This document shows positions 1 to 8,173 of a DNA stretch of 58,772 bases, one piece after another. Under the pieces are notes generated by a model that saw only the letters and a program-made list of their open reading frames with translations, searched no databases and was not told the origin of the DNA. Made by a program: the position numbers and the translations under genes. Source of the stretch: Bacillus sp. MRMR6 (lineage in GTDB: Bacteria; Bacillota; Bacilli; Bacillales; Cytobacillaceae); NCBI RefSeq assembly GCF_001940785.1, contig NZ_MSLS01000032.1, positions 1 through 58,772 on the forward strand. Direction: 5' to 3'. Position 1 is the first letter of the stretch, and every line of letters starts with the position of its first letter.

Positions 1-181
1 TTCGAATTGGTGGCACGGCATTGCGACCGTTATCCAGACAATATTTATCTTTTAATTCTTCAATTATGAATGAAAAGTCGACTAGTTCTTTAATTTGGCG
101 AAGCATATTATCTTTTGGAACAATGAGATCATAAATTCCTATATATGGGCTAAGATTGAATGAATCTTGAAAGGAAATCAT
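1..181 (-). CDS. IS1182 family transposase, N-terminal fragment (left copy)
   Basis: The 60 visible codons begin MISFQDSFNLSP and contain the pattern IYDLIVPKDNMLRQI. A short 'phi-phi-P-x-D-phi-L-R-x-I' signature of this kind opens IS5/IS1182-type DDE transposases. The reading frame runs off the window edge, so the catalytic part is not visible. The ATG is preceded by AAAGGTGG at good spacing. The same 60 codons are present at 58593-58772. Whether the full copy is intact cannot be judged from this window. Confidence 0.75.
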   Translation of the reverse strand, partial: MISFQDSFNLSPYIGIYDLIVPKDNMLRQIKELVDFSFIIEELKDKYCLDNGRNAVPPIR

Positions 182-294
182 TTCGGTACCACCTTTAAAG
201 TCTTGTTACCTTAATTATAAAATAAAAAGCAGTTGAAGGGTTGATAAAATCAACCTTCAACTGCCTCAAAACAAAGGACTTTTTCAGTGCCCTC
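1..294 (-). mobile_element. IS1182-like element, 5' end, cut by the window edge (left copy)
   Basis: Bases 2-294 are the reverse complement of 58480-58772 with no length difference and no mismatch that I could find. The copy contains the start of a transposase and, upstream of it, a strong inverted repeat (GTTGAAGG..CCTTCAAC type) near 231-262. The two copies diverge abruptly outside GAGGGCACTG, so this is the likely outer boundary. Family assignment rests on the transposase N-terminus. Confidence 0.8.
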
Positions 295-361
295 CACGTA
301 GCGACGAGGAGGCTCCCCGGCACGCCCGCGGAAAGCGAAGCACCTGGAGGGGAAATCAACA
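295..361 (-). repeat. GC-rich dispersed repeat next to the left IS copy
   Basis: Read on the minus strand this holds the block CTTCGCTTTCCGCGGGCGTG followed by CCGGGGAGCCTCCTCG. It is markedly GC-rich against an AT-rich background. A closely related copy in the same orientation relative to the IS lies at 58412-58479. The two copies differ mainly in their last ten bases before the IS. I recognise this as a repeat class common in Bacillaceae intergenic regions. Confidence 0.7.
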
Positions 362-456
362 GGCCTTGGTACATAGGCAATTAAATCAAAAACAATCAAT
401 TTTTAAATCAAACAAAATGAAAAATTGCCGAGAAAACTACCCTTTCTCGACAATCT

Positions 457-487
457 GAACATCGAAGAGACTTCGATGTTATTTTTG
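457..487 (+). terminator. Orphan rho-independent terminator
   Basis: The stem AACATCGAA/TTCGATGTT has a 5-base loop (gagac) and is followed by ATTTTTG. No plus-strand gene lies upstream of it in the window. It may belong to a gene that was displaced when the IS inserted. Confidence 0.55.
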
Positions 488-626
488 TGCCGTTTTTTAA
501 CCAATTAATAGCTGCCTGAATACCGATAGAGTAGTATGGGAAATTTGGTTTTAAAGTTATATTCAAAAAGTAATTAAGATGATAAAATATAAAATGGTCA
601 CGGGCAAAATATAGAGGAGAACTTTT

Positions 627-642
627 TTGTTAACGTTTACAA
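627..642 (+). promoter_or_regulatory. Candidate CcpA cre site before proline dehydrogenase
   Basis: TTGTTAACGTTTACAA matches the catabolite-responsive element pattern WTGNNANCGNNNNCAW at every fixed position. It ends at the ribosome site of the proline dehydrogenase gene, a position where bound CcpA-HPr(Ser-P) would block transcription. Carbon repression of proline use is sensible, but it is inferred from the motif alone. Confidence 0.6.
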
Positions 643-654
643 GGGGGAATTAGA

Positions 655-1572
655 ATGGAACAGATCATGAAAAACTTCTTTCTTTTTTTATCACAAAATA
701 AAACACTAACAAAGGCTGCCAGGAAGTATGGGTTGCGTTTCGGAGCTTCACGCTTTGTCGCAGGTGAAACGATTGAGCAGACTGTTAAATTAATAAAAGA
801 GCTAAATAGTAAAGGTCTTGCAGTGACAATTGATTATTTAGGAGAATTTGTTGATAACGAAAAAGAAGCAATTGAAAGAACAGACCACTCTATTGAAGCC
901 ATCAAGGCCATTGGCTGTGAGAAATTAAATTCGCAGCTATCATTAAAAATGACTTCTATGGGTCTGGATATTTCTGATGAGCTTGTGATGAAAAATATGC
1001 GCCGAATCCTTGATGCTGCAAAAGAATATAATGTTTTTGTAACGATTGATATGGAAGATTACGAGCGCTGTCAAAAAACAATTGATATCTTCAAAGAACT
1101 CCGGGAGGACTATGATCATGTCGGAACCGTTCTTCAAGCTTATTTATATCGTGTGGAAGCTGACATAGACGACTTAAATAGCTATCATCCAAACCTTCGA
1201 CTTGTTAAGGGAGCATACAAAGAATCCCCAGAGGTAGCCTTCCCGGAAAAGAAGGATGTAGATGAAAATTATAAAAAAATTATAAAAAAGCACATGCTAA
1301 ATGGAAACTACACTGCCATTGCGTCCCATGATGAGGCAATGATTCAATATACAAAGCAAATAGAGAAAGAATTTAAGATTCCTAGAGATCAGTTTGAGTT
1401 TCAAATGCTCTACGGCATCCGCTCTGAGAGACATATTGAATTGGTTAAAGAAGGCTACACCTTCCGGGTTTATGTGCCATTCGGAAATGATTGGTACGGC
1501 TATTTTATGCGCCGGTTAGCAGAGCGCCCAGCAAATGTATGGTTCGTGTTAAAAGGAATGTTTAAGAAGTAA
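655..1572 (+). CDS. fadM: Proline dehydrogenase (FAD-dependent)
   Basis: This protein oxidises proline to pyrroline-5-carboxylate and passes electrons to FAD, the first step of proline catabolism. The 305-residue monofunctional form is usual for Gram-positives. A TIM-barrel core is indicated by segments such as TIDYLGEF, LVKGAYKE and QMLYGIRSE. The C-terminal segment near residues 272-293 (YVPFGNDWY..RRLAERPAN) carries the family's substrate-binding arginine pair. The ATG follows AAGGGGGAA at normal spacing. It sits beside yuzL and fadN, as B. subtilis yusM does, hence the symbol. No pyrroline-5-carboxylate dehydrogenase gene is nearby. A cre-like site lies immediately upstream. Confidence 0.9.
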   Translation: MEQIMKNFFLFLSQNKTLTKAARKYGLRFGASRFVAGETIEQTVKLIKELNSKGLAVTIDYLGEFVDNEKEAIERTDHSIEAIKAIGCEKLNSQLSLKMTSMGLDISDELVMKNMRRILDAAKEYNVFVTIDMEDYERCQKTIDIFKELREDYDHVGTVLQAYLYRVEADIDDLNSYHPNLRLVKGAYKESPEVAFPEKKDVDENYKKIIKKHMLNGNYTAIASHDEAMIQYTKQIEKEFKIPRDQFEFQMLYGIRSERHIELVKEGYTFRVYVPFGNDWYGYFMRRLAERPANVWFVLKGMFKK

Positions 1573-1730
1573 TAAAGTGAAACTTCCATCAGTGGGGGTT
1601 TTCTTCATCCCCCACTGATGGTTAGTTGAACTTATCGGGCTTTTACGGGCAGTTATCCCCCACCTAGACTTTCTCGTTTTCACTCATAATCTTGAGGTGG
1701 GGGTCTTACTGCCCGTTAATGCGGGATAAA
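1572..1730 (+). repeat. bcr1-like mobile repeat, 149 bp between ATAAA direct repeats
   Basis: The segment is bounded by ATAAA at 1572-1576 and again at 1726-1730. It starts with a 13-bp perfect hairpin (CCATCAGTGGGGG / CCCCCACTGATGG, 1586-1621). It then has GGGCAGTTATCCCCCACC paired at a distance with GGTGGGGG and ACTGCCC near 1697-1714. Length, ATAAA (reverse TTTAT) flanks and the folded core match what is known of the bcr1 repeat of the B. cereus group. The left ATAAA overlaps the last base of the proline dehydrogenase stop codon, and the hairpin probably also ends that transcript. Confidence 0.7.
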
Positions 1731-1735
1731 TGAAA

Positions 1736-1758
1736 AACAGGCCTAAAAGCCTGTTTTT
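1736..1758 (-). terminator. Terminator of yuzL
   Basis: On the minus strand, right after the yuzL stop, ACAGGC and GCCTGT form a short stem around a CTTTTAG-type loop, followed by a run of T. Confidence 0.6.
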
Positions 1759-1893
1759 TCATCGTTTATACTGGTTATTTTGGCTATTGACTTTGTTTTT
1801 GCCGCCCTTGTTTTCTCCGCCAGGTCCAGCATCTCCTTGGACGCTTGCAGCACTAACCCCTGCTCTAGAAGGGTCTTTCTTCACTTTGCCCAT
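1759..1893 (-). CDS. yuzL: YuzL family small protein
   Basis: This is a 44-residue, very basic and hydrophilic protein beginning MGKVKKDPSRAGVSAAS and ending SQNNQYKR. It resembles the YuzL family of bacilli, whose function I do not know; its composition (Ser, Asn, Gly, Lys, no hydrophobic core) recalls small spore proteins. The start at 1893 is chosen because GAGGTG lies six bases upstream, while the ATG at 1899 directly abuts that ribosome site. It lies between the proline dehydrogenase and fadN genes, which is also the place of yuzL in B. subtilis. It is too short for many gene finders. Confidence 0.75.
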   Translation of the reverse strand: MGKVKKDPSRAGVSAASVQGDAGPGGENKGGKNKVNSQNNQYKR

Positions 1894-1983
1894 TTTCATC
1901 ACCTCGAATATAGGATTCCCTAATAAATAAAATTATGTTTAAATTAAATGTTCAAAAAAATTTCAATTTTCCGCGTTTAATGA

Positions 1984-2012
1984 TTGCGCAAATTTTTGAA
2001 ATATTCTATAGT
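1984..2012 (+). promoter_or_regulatory. Candidate sigma-A promoter of fadNAE
   Basis: TTGCGC (1984-1989) and TATAGT (2007-2012) are separated by 17 bases. The predicted start lies about 40 bases before the FadR palindrome. Confidence 0.4.
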
Positions 2013-2058
2013 AAATAGTAGTAACTCATTCATAAGCGGATTTTTTTTGGAATAAAAA

Positions 2059-2076
2059 TGAATGAGCATTCATTCA
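2059..2076 (+). promoter_or_regulatory. FadR operator (perfect palindrome)
   Basis: TGAATGA-GCAT-TCATTCA is a perfect 7-4-7 inverted repeat that fits the FadR (YsiA, TetR family) box known from B. subtilis fad operons. It lies 22 bases before the fadN start. FadR binding here would be released by long-chain acyl-CoA, so the operon should be induced by fatty acids. Confidence 0.85.
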
Positions 2077-2098
2077 AATGTTTCTGAAGGGGGAGACA

Positions 2099-4486
2099 AT
2101 GGTGAACCAATTAATTAAAAAAGCAGCTGTACTTGGATCAGGAGTTATGGGCTCGGGGATTGCTGCCCACCTAGCGAATATCGGTATCCCAACATTACTA
2201 TTGGATATTGTGCCACGCGAACTAACAAAAGAAGAAGAAGAAAAAGGATTAACGTTAGCAGATAAACAGGTTCGGAATCGAATCAGTGCATCCTCGATTC
2301 AAAAATTACTAAAGCAAAAGCCAGCGCCGCTTGCTGTAAAGAAAAATTTAGCTCTCATTGAAGCGGGAAACCTTGAAGATGATTTAAATAAACTTAGCGA
2401 AGTTGACTGGGTAATTGAAGTTGTCGTTGAAAATCTAAGTGTGAAACAGCAGGTTTTTGAAAAGGTTGAACAATACCGTAAGCCAGGCAGTATTATTAGC
2501 TCCAATACATCTGGAATCTCTGTAGAAGAAATGGTAGAGGGCAGGTCTGAGGACTTTAAAAAGCACTTCCTCGGCACTCATTTCTTTAACCCGCCACGTT
2601 ACCTTAAATTGCTCGAGGTTATTCCTACTCAATATACTGACCCAGAAGTCCTTTTATTCATGAAAAGATTTGGTGAAGACGTTTTAGGTAAGGGTGTTGT
2701 TGTCGCAAAGGATACTCCGAACTTTATCGCGAACCGTATAGGTACGTATGGACTTTTAATTACCGTTCAAGAAATGCTTAAAGGCGGTTATAGTGTCGGA
2801 GAAATTGATTCCATTACCGGTCCCTTAATTGGCAGGGCATCAAGTGCTACATTTAGAACCCTTGATGTGGTAGGGTTAGATACATTTGCTCATGTGGCAG
2901 GCAACGTATATGAAAAGGTGACGGGCAAAGAGAAGGAAGTTTTTGAAGTACCAGCCTTTATGAAAAAGATGATTGAGAACGGCTGGATCGGCAGTAAATC
3001 TGGCCAGGGCTTCTTCCTGAAAAAGGGCAAAGAAATCCTGGAATTGGATCCAAATACATTAGAGTATGGCCCACGCAAGAAGCTTTCTACACCGGCTGTT
3101 GAATTGAGTAAGCAGGAAAAAGGAACTGCAAACAAAATGAAAGCGCTTGTATTTGCTAATGACCGTGCTGGACAATTCTTATGGAATACGACTAGCCAGT
3201 CTCTTGTTTATGCTGCCCAGCTTTTAGGTGCAATTGCTGATGATATCGTTTCAATAGACCGTGCCATGAAATGGGGCTTTGGCTGGGAAATGGGACCTTT
3301 TGAAACATGGGATGCGATCGGTCTTGAAAAATCAATGCAGAAAATGCAGGCTGACGGTTTAGAGGTGCCAGTTTGGGTAACTGACATGCTAGAGAAGGGC
3401 CATCAATCTTTTTACATTGAAGAAAATGGAGAACAATTCTTCTACAAAGATGGAGAATACCGTTTAGTAGAGAGTAATCCAAAGGCCATTAATCTGAAAC
3501 AATTAAAGAAGCAAAAGGGTGTTATTAAAAAGAATAACGGGGCCAGCTTAGTTGATTTAGGTGATGGAGTAGCACTCCTTGAATTTCACTCTCCTAATAA
3601 TTCAATTGGTCTAGATATTATCCAAATGATAAACTTTGCCGTTGATGAAGTTGAAAAGAACTATAAGGGTCTTGTCATCGGAAACCAGGGTAAGAACTTC
3701 TGTGTAGGTGCCAATCTCGCGATGATGTTATTGGAAGCGCAGGATGATAACATTATCGAACTTGATATGGTGATCCGTCATTTCCAAAATGCGATGATGA
3801 AAATTAAATACAGTGCGAAACCAGTTGTTGCTGCACCGTTTGGAATGACATTGGGAGGCGGAGCAGAGGTTTGTCTGCCGGCTGCACATATCCAAGCCTC
3901 TGCAGAGACTTATATGGGTCTAGTAGAAGTAGGTGTAGGCTTACTTCCTGGCGGCGGCGGTAACAAGGAATTGTACATTAAGCATTTAGAAGGGCTGCCA
4001 AATGGTGTGCCTGTTGACCTTCAAGCCGTAGCCAATAAAGTGTTTGAATCAATTGCCACTGCGAAGGTATCAACATCAGGAGCAGAAGCGCGTGAAAATA
4101 ATTTCTTAGGCTTAGCGGATGGTGTTAGTGTGAACGGCGACCACTTATTATATGATGCAAAGCAGGCAGTTCTCGCTCTTCACGAACAAGGATACAGACC
4201 AAAAGTAAAGAGAAGTATTCCAGTAGTAGGTGAAACTGGGTATGCAACTTTATTATTAGGTGCAGAAGGAATGAAATTGTCAGGGTATATCTCTGAATAT
4301 GATTTAAAGATTGCTAAGAAGGTCGCGTTTGTCATTGCTGGAGGCAGAGTGCCATATGGAACAGAAGTGGATGAACAATATTTATTAAATCTTGAAAGAG
4401 AAGCCTTCCTAAGCTTAATTGGCGAACTAAAGACCCAGCAGCGCATGCAGCACATGCTGGTAAAAGGTAAACCATTACGTAACTAG
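2099..4486 (+). CDS. fadN: 3-hydroxyacyl-CoA dehydrogenase / enoyl-CoA hydratase
   Basis: FadN catalyses the hydration and NAD-dependent oxidation steps of fatty acid beta-oxidation. The N-terminal half is the dehydrogenase: a Rossmann motif GSGVMGSGIAAHLA (about residues 13-26) and the catalytic region THFFNPPRYLKLLEV. The C-terminal half is crotonase-like, with GNQGKNFCVGANL and GMTLGGGAEVC forming the oxyanion-hole region. This domain order is the reverse of E. coli FadB and typical of Bacillus FadN. The ATG at 2099 follows AAGGGGGA; an in-frame ATG 21 bases earlier has no ribosome site. It is the first gene of an operon with fadA and fadE. Confidence 0.95.
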   Translation: MVNQLIKKAAVLGSGVMGSGIAAHLANIGIPTLLLDIVPRELTKEEEEKGLTLADKQVRNRISASSIQKLLKQKPAPLAVKKNLALIEAGNLEDDLNKLSEVDWVIEVVVENLSVKQQVFEKVEQYRKPGSIISSNTSGISVEEMVEGRSEDFKKHFLGTHFFNPPRYLKLLEVIPTQYTDPEVLLFMKRFGEDVLGKGVVVAKDTPNFIANRIGTYGLLITVQEMLKGGYSVGEIDSITGPLIGRASSATFRTLDVVGLDTFAHVAGNVYEKVTGKEKEVFEVPAFMKKMIENGWIGSKSGQGFFLKKGKEILELDPNTLEYGPRKKLSTPAVELSKQEKGTANKMKALVFANDRAGQFLWNTTSQSLVYAAQLLGAIADDIVSIDRAMKWGFGWEMGPFETWDAIGLEKSMQKMQADGLEVPVWVTDMLEKGHQSFYIEENGEQFFYKDGEYRLVESNPKAINLKQLKKQKGVIKKNNGASLVDLGDGVALLEFHSPNNSIGLDIIQMINFAVDEVEKNYKGLVIGNQGKNFCVGANLAMMLLEAQDDNIIELDMVIRHFQNAMMKIKYSAKPVVAAPFGMTLGGGAEVCLPAAHIQASAETYMGLVEVGVGLLPGGGGNKELYIKHLEGLPNGVPVDLQAVANKVFESIATAKVSTSGAEARENNFLGLADGVSVNGDHLLYDAKQAVLALHEQGYRPKVKRSIPVVGETGYATLLLGAEGMKLSGYISEYDLKIAKKVAFVIAGGRVPYGTEVDEQYLLNLEREAFLSLIGELKTQQRMQHMLVKGKPLRN

Positions 4487-4535
4487 ACTCATAGATTGTT
4501 TTATTCAAAATATAGTAGAAAGTGAGGGAACGTTT

Positions 4536-5711
4536 ATGAGAGAAGCGGTAATCGTAGCCGGTGCAAGAACCCCGGTAGGTAAGGCAAAGAAGGGATCGCT
4601 TGCCCAAGTTCGTCCTGATGATTTAGGAGCATTGGTTGTTAGAGAAACATTAAAGCGTGCCGGAAATTACGAAGGCAATATTGATGATTTAATTATTGGC
4701 TGTGCAGCACCTGAAGCAGAACAAGGGATGAATATGGCTCGCAACATTGGCGCATTAGCAGGGTTGCCCCATACGGTCCCTGCAGTAACGGTAAACCGTT
4801 ACTGTTCATCCGGTCTGCAGACAATTGCTTATGCAGCTCAATCGATTATGCTTGGTCATACAGACACCGCGATTGCAGGTGGTGCTGAATCAATGAGTTT
4901 ACTGCCTATGGGCGGCCACGTGCTTCGACCGAACGCAAAGTTAGTAGAAAGTGCGCCTGAATATTATATGGGTATGGGGCATACAGCGGAGGCTGTTGCA
5001 AAGAAATACGGTATAACACGTGAAGAACAAGATGCTTTTGCGGTAAGAAGTCATCAGCGTGCGTTTAAAGCGATACAAGAGGGGAAATTCGTTGATGAGA
5101 TTGTGCCTGTTAGCGTAACCAACCGTTTTGTAGGGAAGGACAACAAGCTTGATGAACGAACTTTTCTGTTCTCTCAAGACGAAGGGGTCCGTCCTGATAC
5201 GAGCATGCAGGGGTTAGCTCGTCTTCGTCCTGCATTTTCAGTAACGGGTACAGTGACAGCAGGTAATGCTTCACAGACAAGCGATGGAGCTGCTGTTGTC
5301 ATGATCATGGACCGCGAGAAAGCGGAATCACTTGGATTAAAGCCGCTTGCCAAATTCAGATCCTTTGCTGTTGGCGGTGTTCCGCCTGAAATAATGGGCG
5401 TTGGACCGGTTGTGGCAGTACCAAAAGCATTGAAGCTTGCTGGCTTAGAGGTATCCGACATCAGCTTATTTGAATTAAATGAAGCATTTGCATCGCAATC
5501 CATCCAAGTGATTCGTGAGCTTGGTCTCGATGAAGAAAAAGTAAATGTTAATGGTGGAGCAATCGCTCTTGGACACCCTCTAGGCTGTACAGGTGCAAAG
5601 CTGACATTATCTCTAATACATGAGCTGCAGCGCAAAAAACAACAATTCGGTGTGGTCACCATGTGTATCGGCGGCGGAATGGGAGCAGCCGGCGTATTTG
5701 AATTACTTTAA
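4536..5711 (+). CDS. fadA: Acetyl-CoA C-acyltransferase (3-ketoacyl-CoA thiolase)
   Basis: This enzyme performs the final thiolytic cleavage of beta-oxidation and probably works with FadN. At 391 residues it has the family length. The acyl-accepting cysteine is Cys90 in NRYCSSGLQ, the GHPLGCTG loop supplies His347, and Cys377 lies in CIGGGMGAAG. GTGAGGGA precedes the ATG. It starts 49 bases after fadN and is followed after 54 bases by fadE. Confidence 0.95.
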   Translation: MREAVIVAGARTPVGKAKKGSLAQVRPDDLGALVVRETLKRAGNYEGNIDDLIIGCAAPEAEQGMNMARNIGALAGLPHTVPAVTVNRYCSSGLQTIAYAAQSIMLGHTDTAIAGGAESMSLLPMGGHVLRPNAKLVESAPEYYMGMGHTAEAVAKKYGITREEQDAFAVRSHQRAFKAIQEGKFVDEIVPVSVTNRFVGKDNKLDERTFLFSQDEGVRPDTSMQGLARLRPAFSVTGTVTAGNASQTSDGAAVVMIMDREKAESLGLKPLAKFRSFAVGGVPPEIMGVGPVVAVPKALKLAGLEVSDISLFELNEAFASQSIQVIRELGLDEEKVNVNGGAIALGHPLGCTGAKLTLSLIHELQRKKQQFGVVTMCIGGGMGAAGVFELL

Positions 5712-5765
5712 GCGAATCAAAGGGGGGATTCCAACCCCCAAATAACAAATTAGGAGGAAACTAAA

Positions 5766-7550
5766 ATGGCACAGCAAACGGATAAAATCATAAAAGGTGG
5801 AAGCTTTTTAATTGAAGATATTTCATATAATCAACTTTTCACACCAGAGGATTTCACAGAAGAACATTTAATGATTGCTAAAACAGCAGAAGACTTTGTT
5901 GAAAAAGAAGTCGTTCCACAAATCGAGCACTTAGAAAACCATGAATTTGACCGTACCGTAAAGCTTCTAAAGCAAGCAGGGGACCTTGGTCTATTAGCTG
6001 CTGACGTACCTGAAGAATATGATGGCCTAGGCTTGGATAAAATCACTTCTTCTCTATTAACTGAAAAAATGGCGGGCGGCGCTGGATTTTCTCTTTCCCA
6101 TGGTGCACACGTTGGAATTGGATCATTACCGATTGTGTTATTTGGGAATGAAGAACAAAAGAAGAGATATTTACCTGCATTAGCATCAGGTGAAAAACTT
6201 GCTGCCTATGCTTTAACTGAGCCAGGATCAGGCTCTGATGCTCTTGGAGCTAAAACGACAGCTAAACTAAATGCTGAAGGCACTCACTACATTCTGAACG
6301 GGGAAAAGCAATGGATTACAAATGCAGGATTTGCAGATGTTTTTGTGGTGTATGCAAAAATTGATGGAGAGCAGTTTACTGCATTCATTGTTGATCGTGA
6401 TTTCCCTGGGGTTTCAACAGGTGCTGAAGAAAAGAAAATGGGAATCAAGAGTTCATCTACTCGTACACTTATTTTAGAAGACGTAGCCGTTCCAGTAGAA
6501 AATTTATTAGGAGAAATTGGAAAAGGTCACGTGATTGCTTTTAACATCCTTAATATCGGTCGCTATAAGCTGGCTGTCGGAAGTGTCGGTGGTTCAAAGA
6601 AAGCGCTTGAAATAACGGTTAAATATGCAAACGGACGCCAACAGTTTAAAACACCAATCTCTCAATTTAACTTAACAAAAGAAAAGTTTGGGACATTGGC
6701 TGCAGAGATTTATGCTGCTGAGAGCTCTGTATACCGGACCATTGGTTTATATGAAGATCACCAAGGTAAGCTTACAACAGAGGAAGAAAAGGATATTAAG
6801 CTGGTTGCAAACTCCATTGCAGAGTATGCGATTGAGTGTTCATTAAATAAATTTTTCTGTAGTGAAGTATTGGCACATGTAACTGATGAAGGTGTTCAAA
6901 TTCATGGCGGATATGGGTTCATGCAGGAATACCCAATTGAAAGAGCATACCGTGATGCCCGTATTCAACGAATCTTTGAAGGTACAAACGAAATCAACCG
7001 CCTCCTTGTTCCAGGTACTTTACTGAAGAAAGCATTTAAAGGTGAGTTGCCGCTTTTCCAAAAGGCAATGGCGCTGCAGGAAGAACTCATGATGCTAATG
7101 CCGGAGGAACCAGGTGACGAACCACTTGCCCAAGAAAAGTATCTTGTGAGAAATGCAAAGAAAATAGCCCTTCTATCTACAGGGTTAGCAGCACAGAAAT
7201 TTGGCAAGGCGCTTGAAAAAGAGCAGGAAATTTTAGCTAATGTCGCAGATATTATTTCATACGTTTATGCTATGGAATCCTCTGTTTTACGTACTGAAAA
7301 AGCTATTGCGAACACTGGATTAGAAAAAAATAAACAAAAGCTTCTTTATACGCAAATTTTCTGTCAAGAGGCGTTCAATCAAATTGAAGCGATCGCAAAA
7401 GAATCATTGGTTGCAATCGAGCAGGGTGATACACTGCGCATGATGCTTTCTTCACTTCGTAAATTTACTCGTCATACACCTATTAACGTGATTGCGAAGA
7501 AACGTGAAGCCGCAGATGTCTTAATTGAAGCGGAACGGTATATTGTTTAA
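5766..7550 (+). CDS. fadE: Acyl-CoA dehydrogenase
   Basis: FadE introduces the first double bond of beta-oxidation using FAD. The protein has 594 residues, longer than the classic 380-residue family because of a C-terminal helical extension after about residue 430, as in B. subtilis FadE. It shows the acyl-CoA dehydrogenase signatures ALTEPGSGSDALG and QIHGGYGFMQEYPIER, and the probable catalytic base is Glu405 in RIFEGTNEINR. AGGAGG lies seven bases before the ATG. It is the last gene of the fad operon and is followed by a strong terminator. The electron acceptor (ETF) is not encoded in the window. Confidence 0.95.
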   Translation: MAQQTDKIIKGGSFLIEDISYNQLFTPEDFTEEHLMIAKTAEDFVEKEVVPQIEHLENHEFDRTVKLLKQAGDLGLLAADVPEEYDGLGLDKITSSLLTEKMAGGAGFSLSHGAHVGIGSLPIVLFGNEEQKKRYLPALASGEKLAAYALTEPGSGSDALGAKTTAKLNAEGTHYILNGEKQWITNAGFADVFVVYAKIDGEQFTAFIVDRDFPGVSTGAEEKKMGIKSSSTRTLILEDVAVPVENLLGEIGKGHVIAFNILNIGRYKLAVGSVGGSKKALEITVKYANGRQQFKTPISQFNLTKEKFGTLAAEIYAAESSVYRTIGLYEDHQGKLTTEEEKDIKLVANSIAEYAIECSLNKFFCSEVLAHVTDEGVQIHGGYGFMQEYPIERAYRDARIQRIFEGTNEINRLLVPGTLLKKAFKGELPLFQKAMALQEELMMLMPEEPGDEPLAQEKYLVRNAKKIALLSTGLAAQKFGKALEKEQEILANVADIISYVYAMESSVLRTEKAIANTGLEKNKQKLLYTQIFCQEAFNQIEAIAKESLVAIEQGDTLRMMLSSLRKFTRHTPINVIAKKREAADVLIEAERYIV

Positions 7551-7561
7551 TTTTTAATACT

Positions 7562-7597
7562 CAGGCTCCTAGATGAAATCAGGAGCCTGTTTTTTTG
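7562..7597 (+). terminator. Terminator of the fadNAE operon
   Basis: CAGGCTCCT and AGGAGCCTG form a 9-bp stem with a 10-base loop, followed by eight T. Confidence 0.9.
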
Positions 7598-7650
7598 TTT
7601 CAGCAGCAGGAATTTTTGCGAAATTAGTCGAATCTCTAAAATGTACAATT

Positions 7651-7679
7651 TTTACTATTATTTCTCGTTATGGTAAGAT
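7651..7679 (+). promoter_or_regulatory. Candidate promoter of yusI
   Basis: TTTACT and TAAGAT are spaced by 17 bases, and the -10 is preceded by TGG, an extended -10 feature. Confidence 0.5.
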
Positions 7680-7731
7680 TCAAGTGACGCTGTAACGTCA
7701 AGGAATAGAAGGGCAAAGGGCGGTGAAACAG

Positions 7732-8088
7732 ATGGCTTTAACTTTTTACTGGTATCCCAAATGTGGTACATGTCGGAAAGCAAAGAAATGGCTGGATGAT
7801 CATCATCTTTCCTATAAGGAAGTACATATTGTTGAGAACCCTCCATCTCGGGAGGAGCTGCAAGGATTTTATAAAACCAGCGGTCTCGAATTAAAGAAGT
7901 TTTTTAATACAAGCGGCCAAAAATATCGTGAACTAGGCATTAAAGATAAAATAAAGTCTGCTTCCGATGATGAACTCCTAGATGTACTTGCTACTGATGG
8001 GATGTTACTTAAACGGCCACTCTTAACAGATGGGGTTAAGGTAACAGTTGGTTTTAAAGAAGAAGAGTATGAGAAAATGTGGCTGTAG
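7732..8088 (+). CDS. yusI: Spx/ArsC family protein YusI
   Basis: This is a 118-residue thioredoxin-fold protein of the ArsC/Spx/MgsR superfamily. It has a CGTC motif at the N-terminus (after YWYPK) and the family segments VENPPSREEL, KKFFNTSGQKY and GMLLKRPLL. The redox pair could be functional. Unlike Spx it has no known RNA polymerase role, and the function of YusI is not established. The start at 7732 is chosen because AAGGGCGGTGA ends five bases upstream; the GTG at 7723 lies inside that ribosome site. It is transcribed apart from the fad operon. Confidence 0.8.
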   Translation: MALTFYWYPKCGTCRKAKKWLDDHHLSYKEVHIVENPPSREELQGFYKTSGLELKKFFNTSGQKYRELGIKDKIKSASDDELLDVLATDGMLLKRPLLTDGVKVTVGFKEEEYEKMWL

Positions 8089-8173
8089 GTCTTTACTTAC
8101 TTCACACAAAACTAAATGTGTTAATCGATCATATCGATGATAAATTTTAAAAAGATAATGGAGGGATTTTTTC

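Larger units (their letters stand above)
362..654. other. Intergenic region with two hairpins and no gene
   Basis: No open frame with a ribosome site was seen here. The region holds an imperfect hairpin (CCGAGAAA..TTTCTCG, about 428-450), an orphan terminator at 457-487 and a CcpA-like site at 627-642. The sequence between 490 and 620 is AT-rich and shows no other structure I would defend. Confidence 0.5.

Noticed and set aside
5174..5662. 162-codon minus-strand frame inside fadA
   Set aside because: It lies wholly opposite fadA, has no ribosome site, and its protein is Ser/Pro/Thr-rich in the way expected of an antisense shadow.
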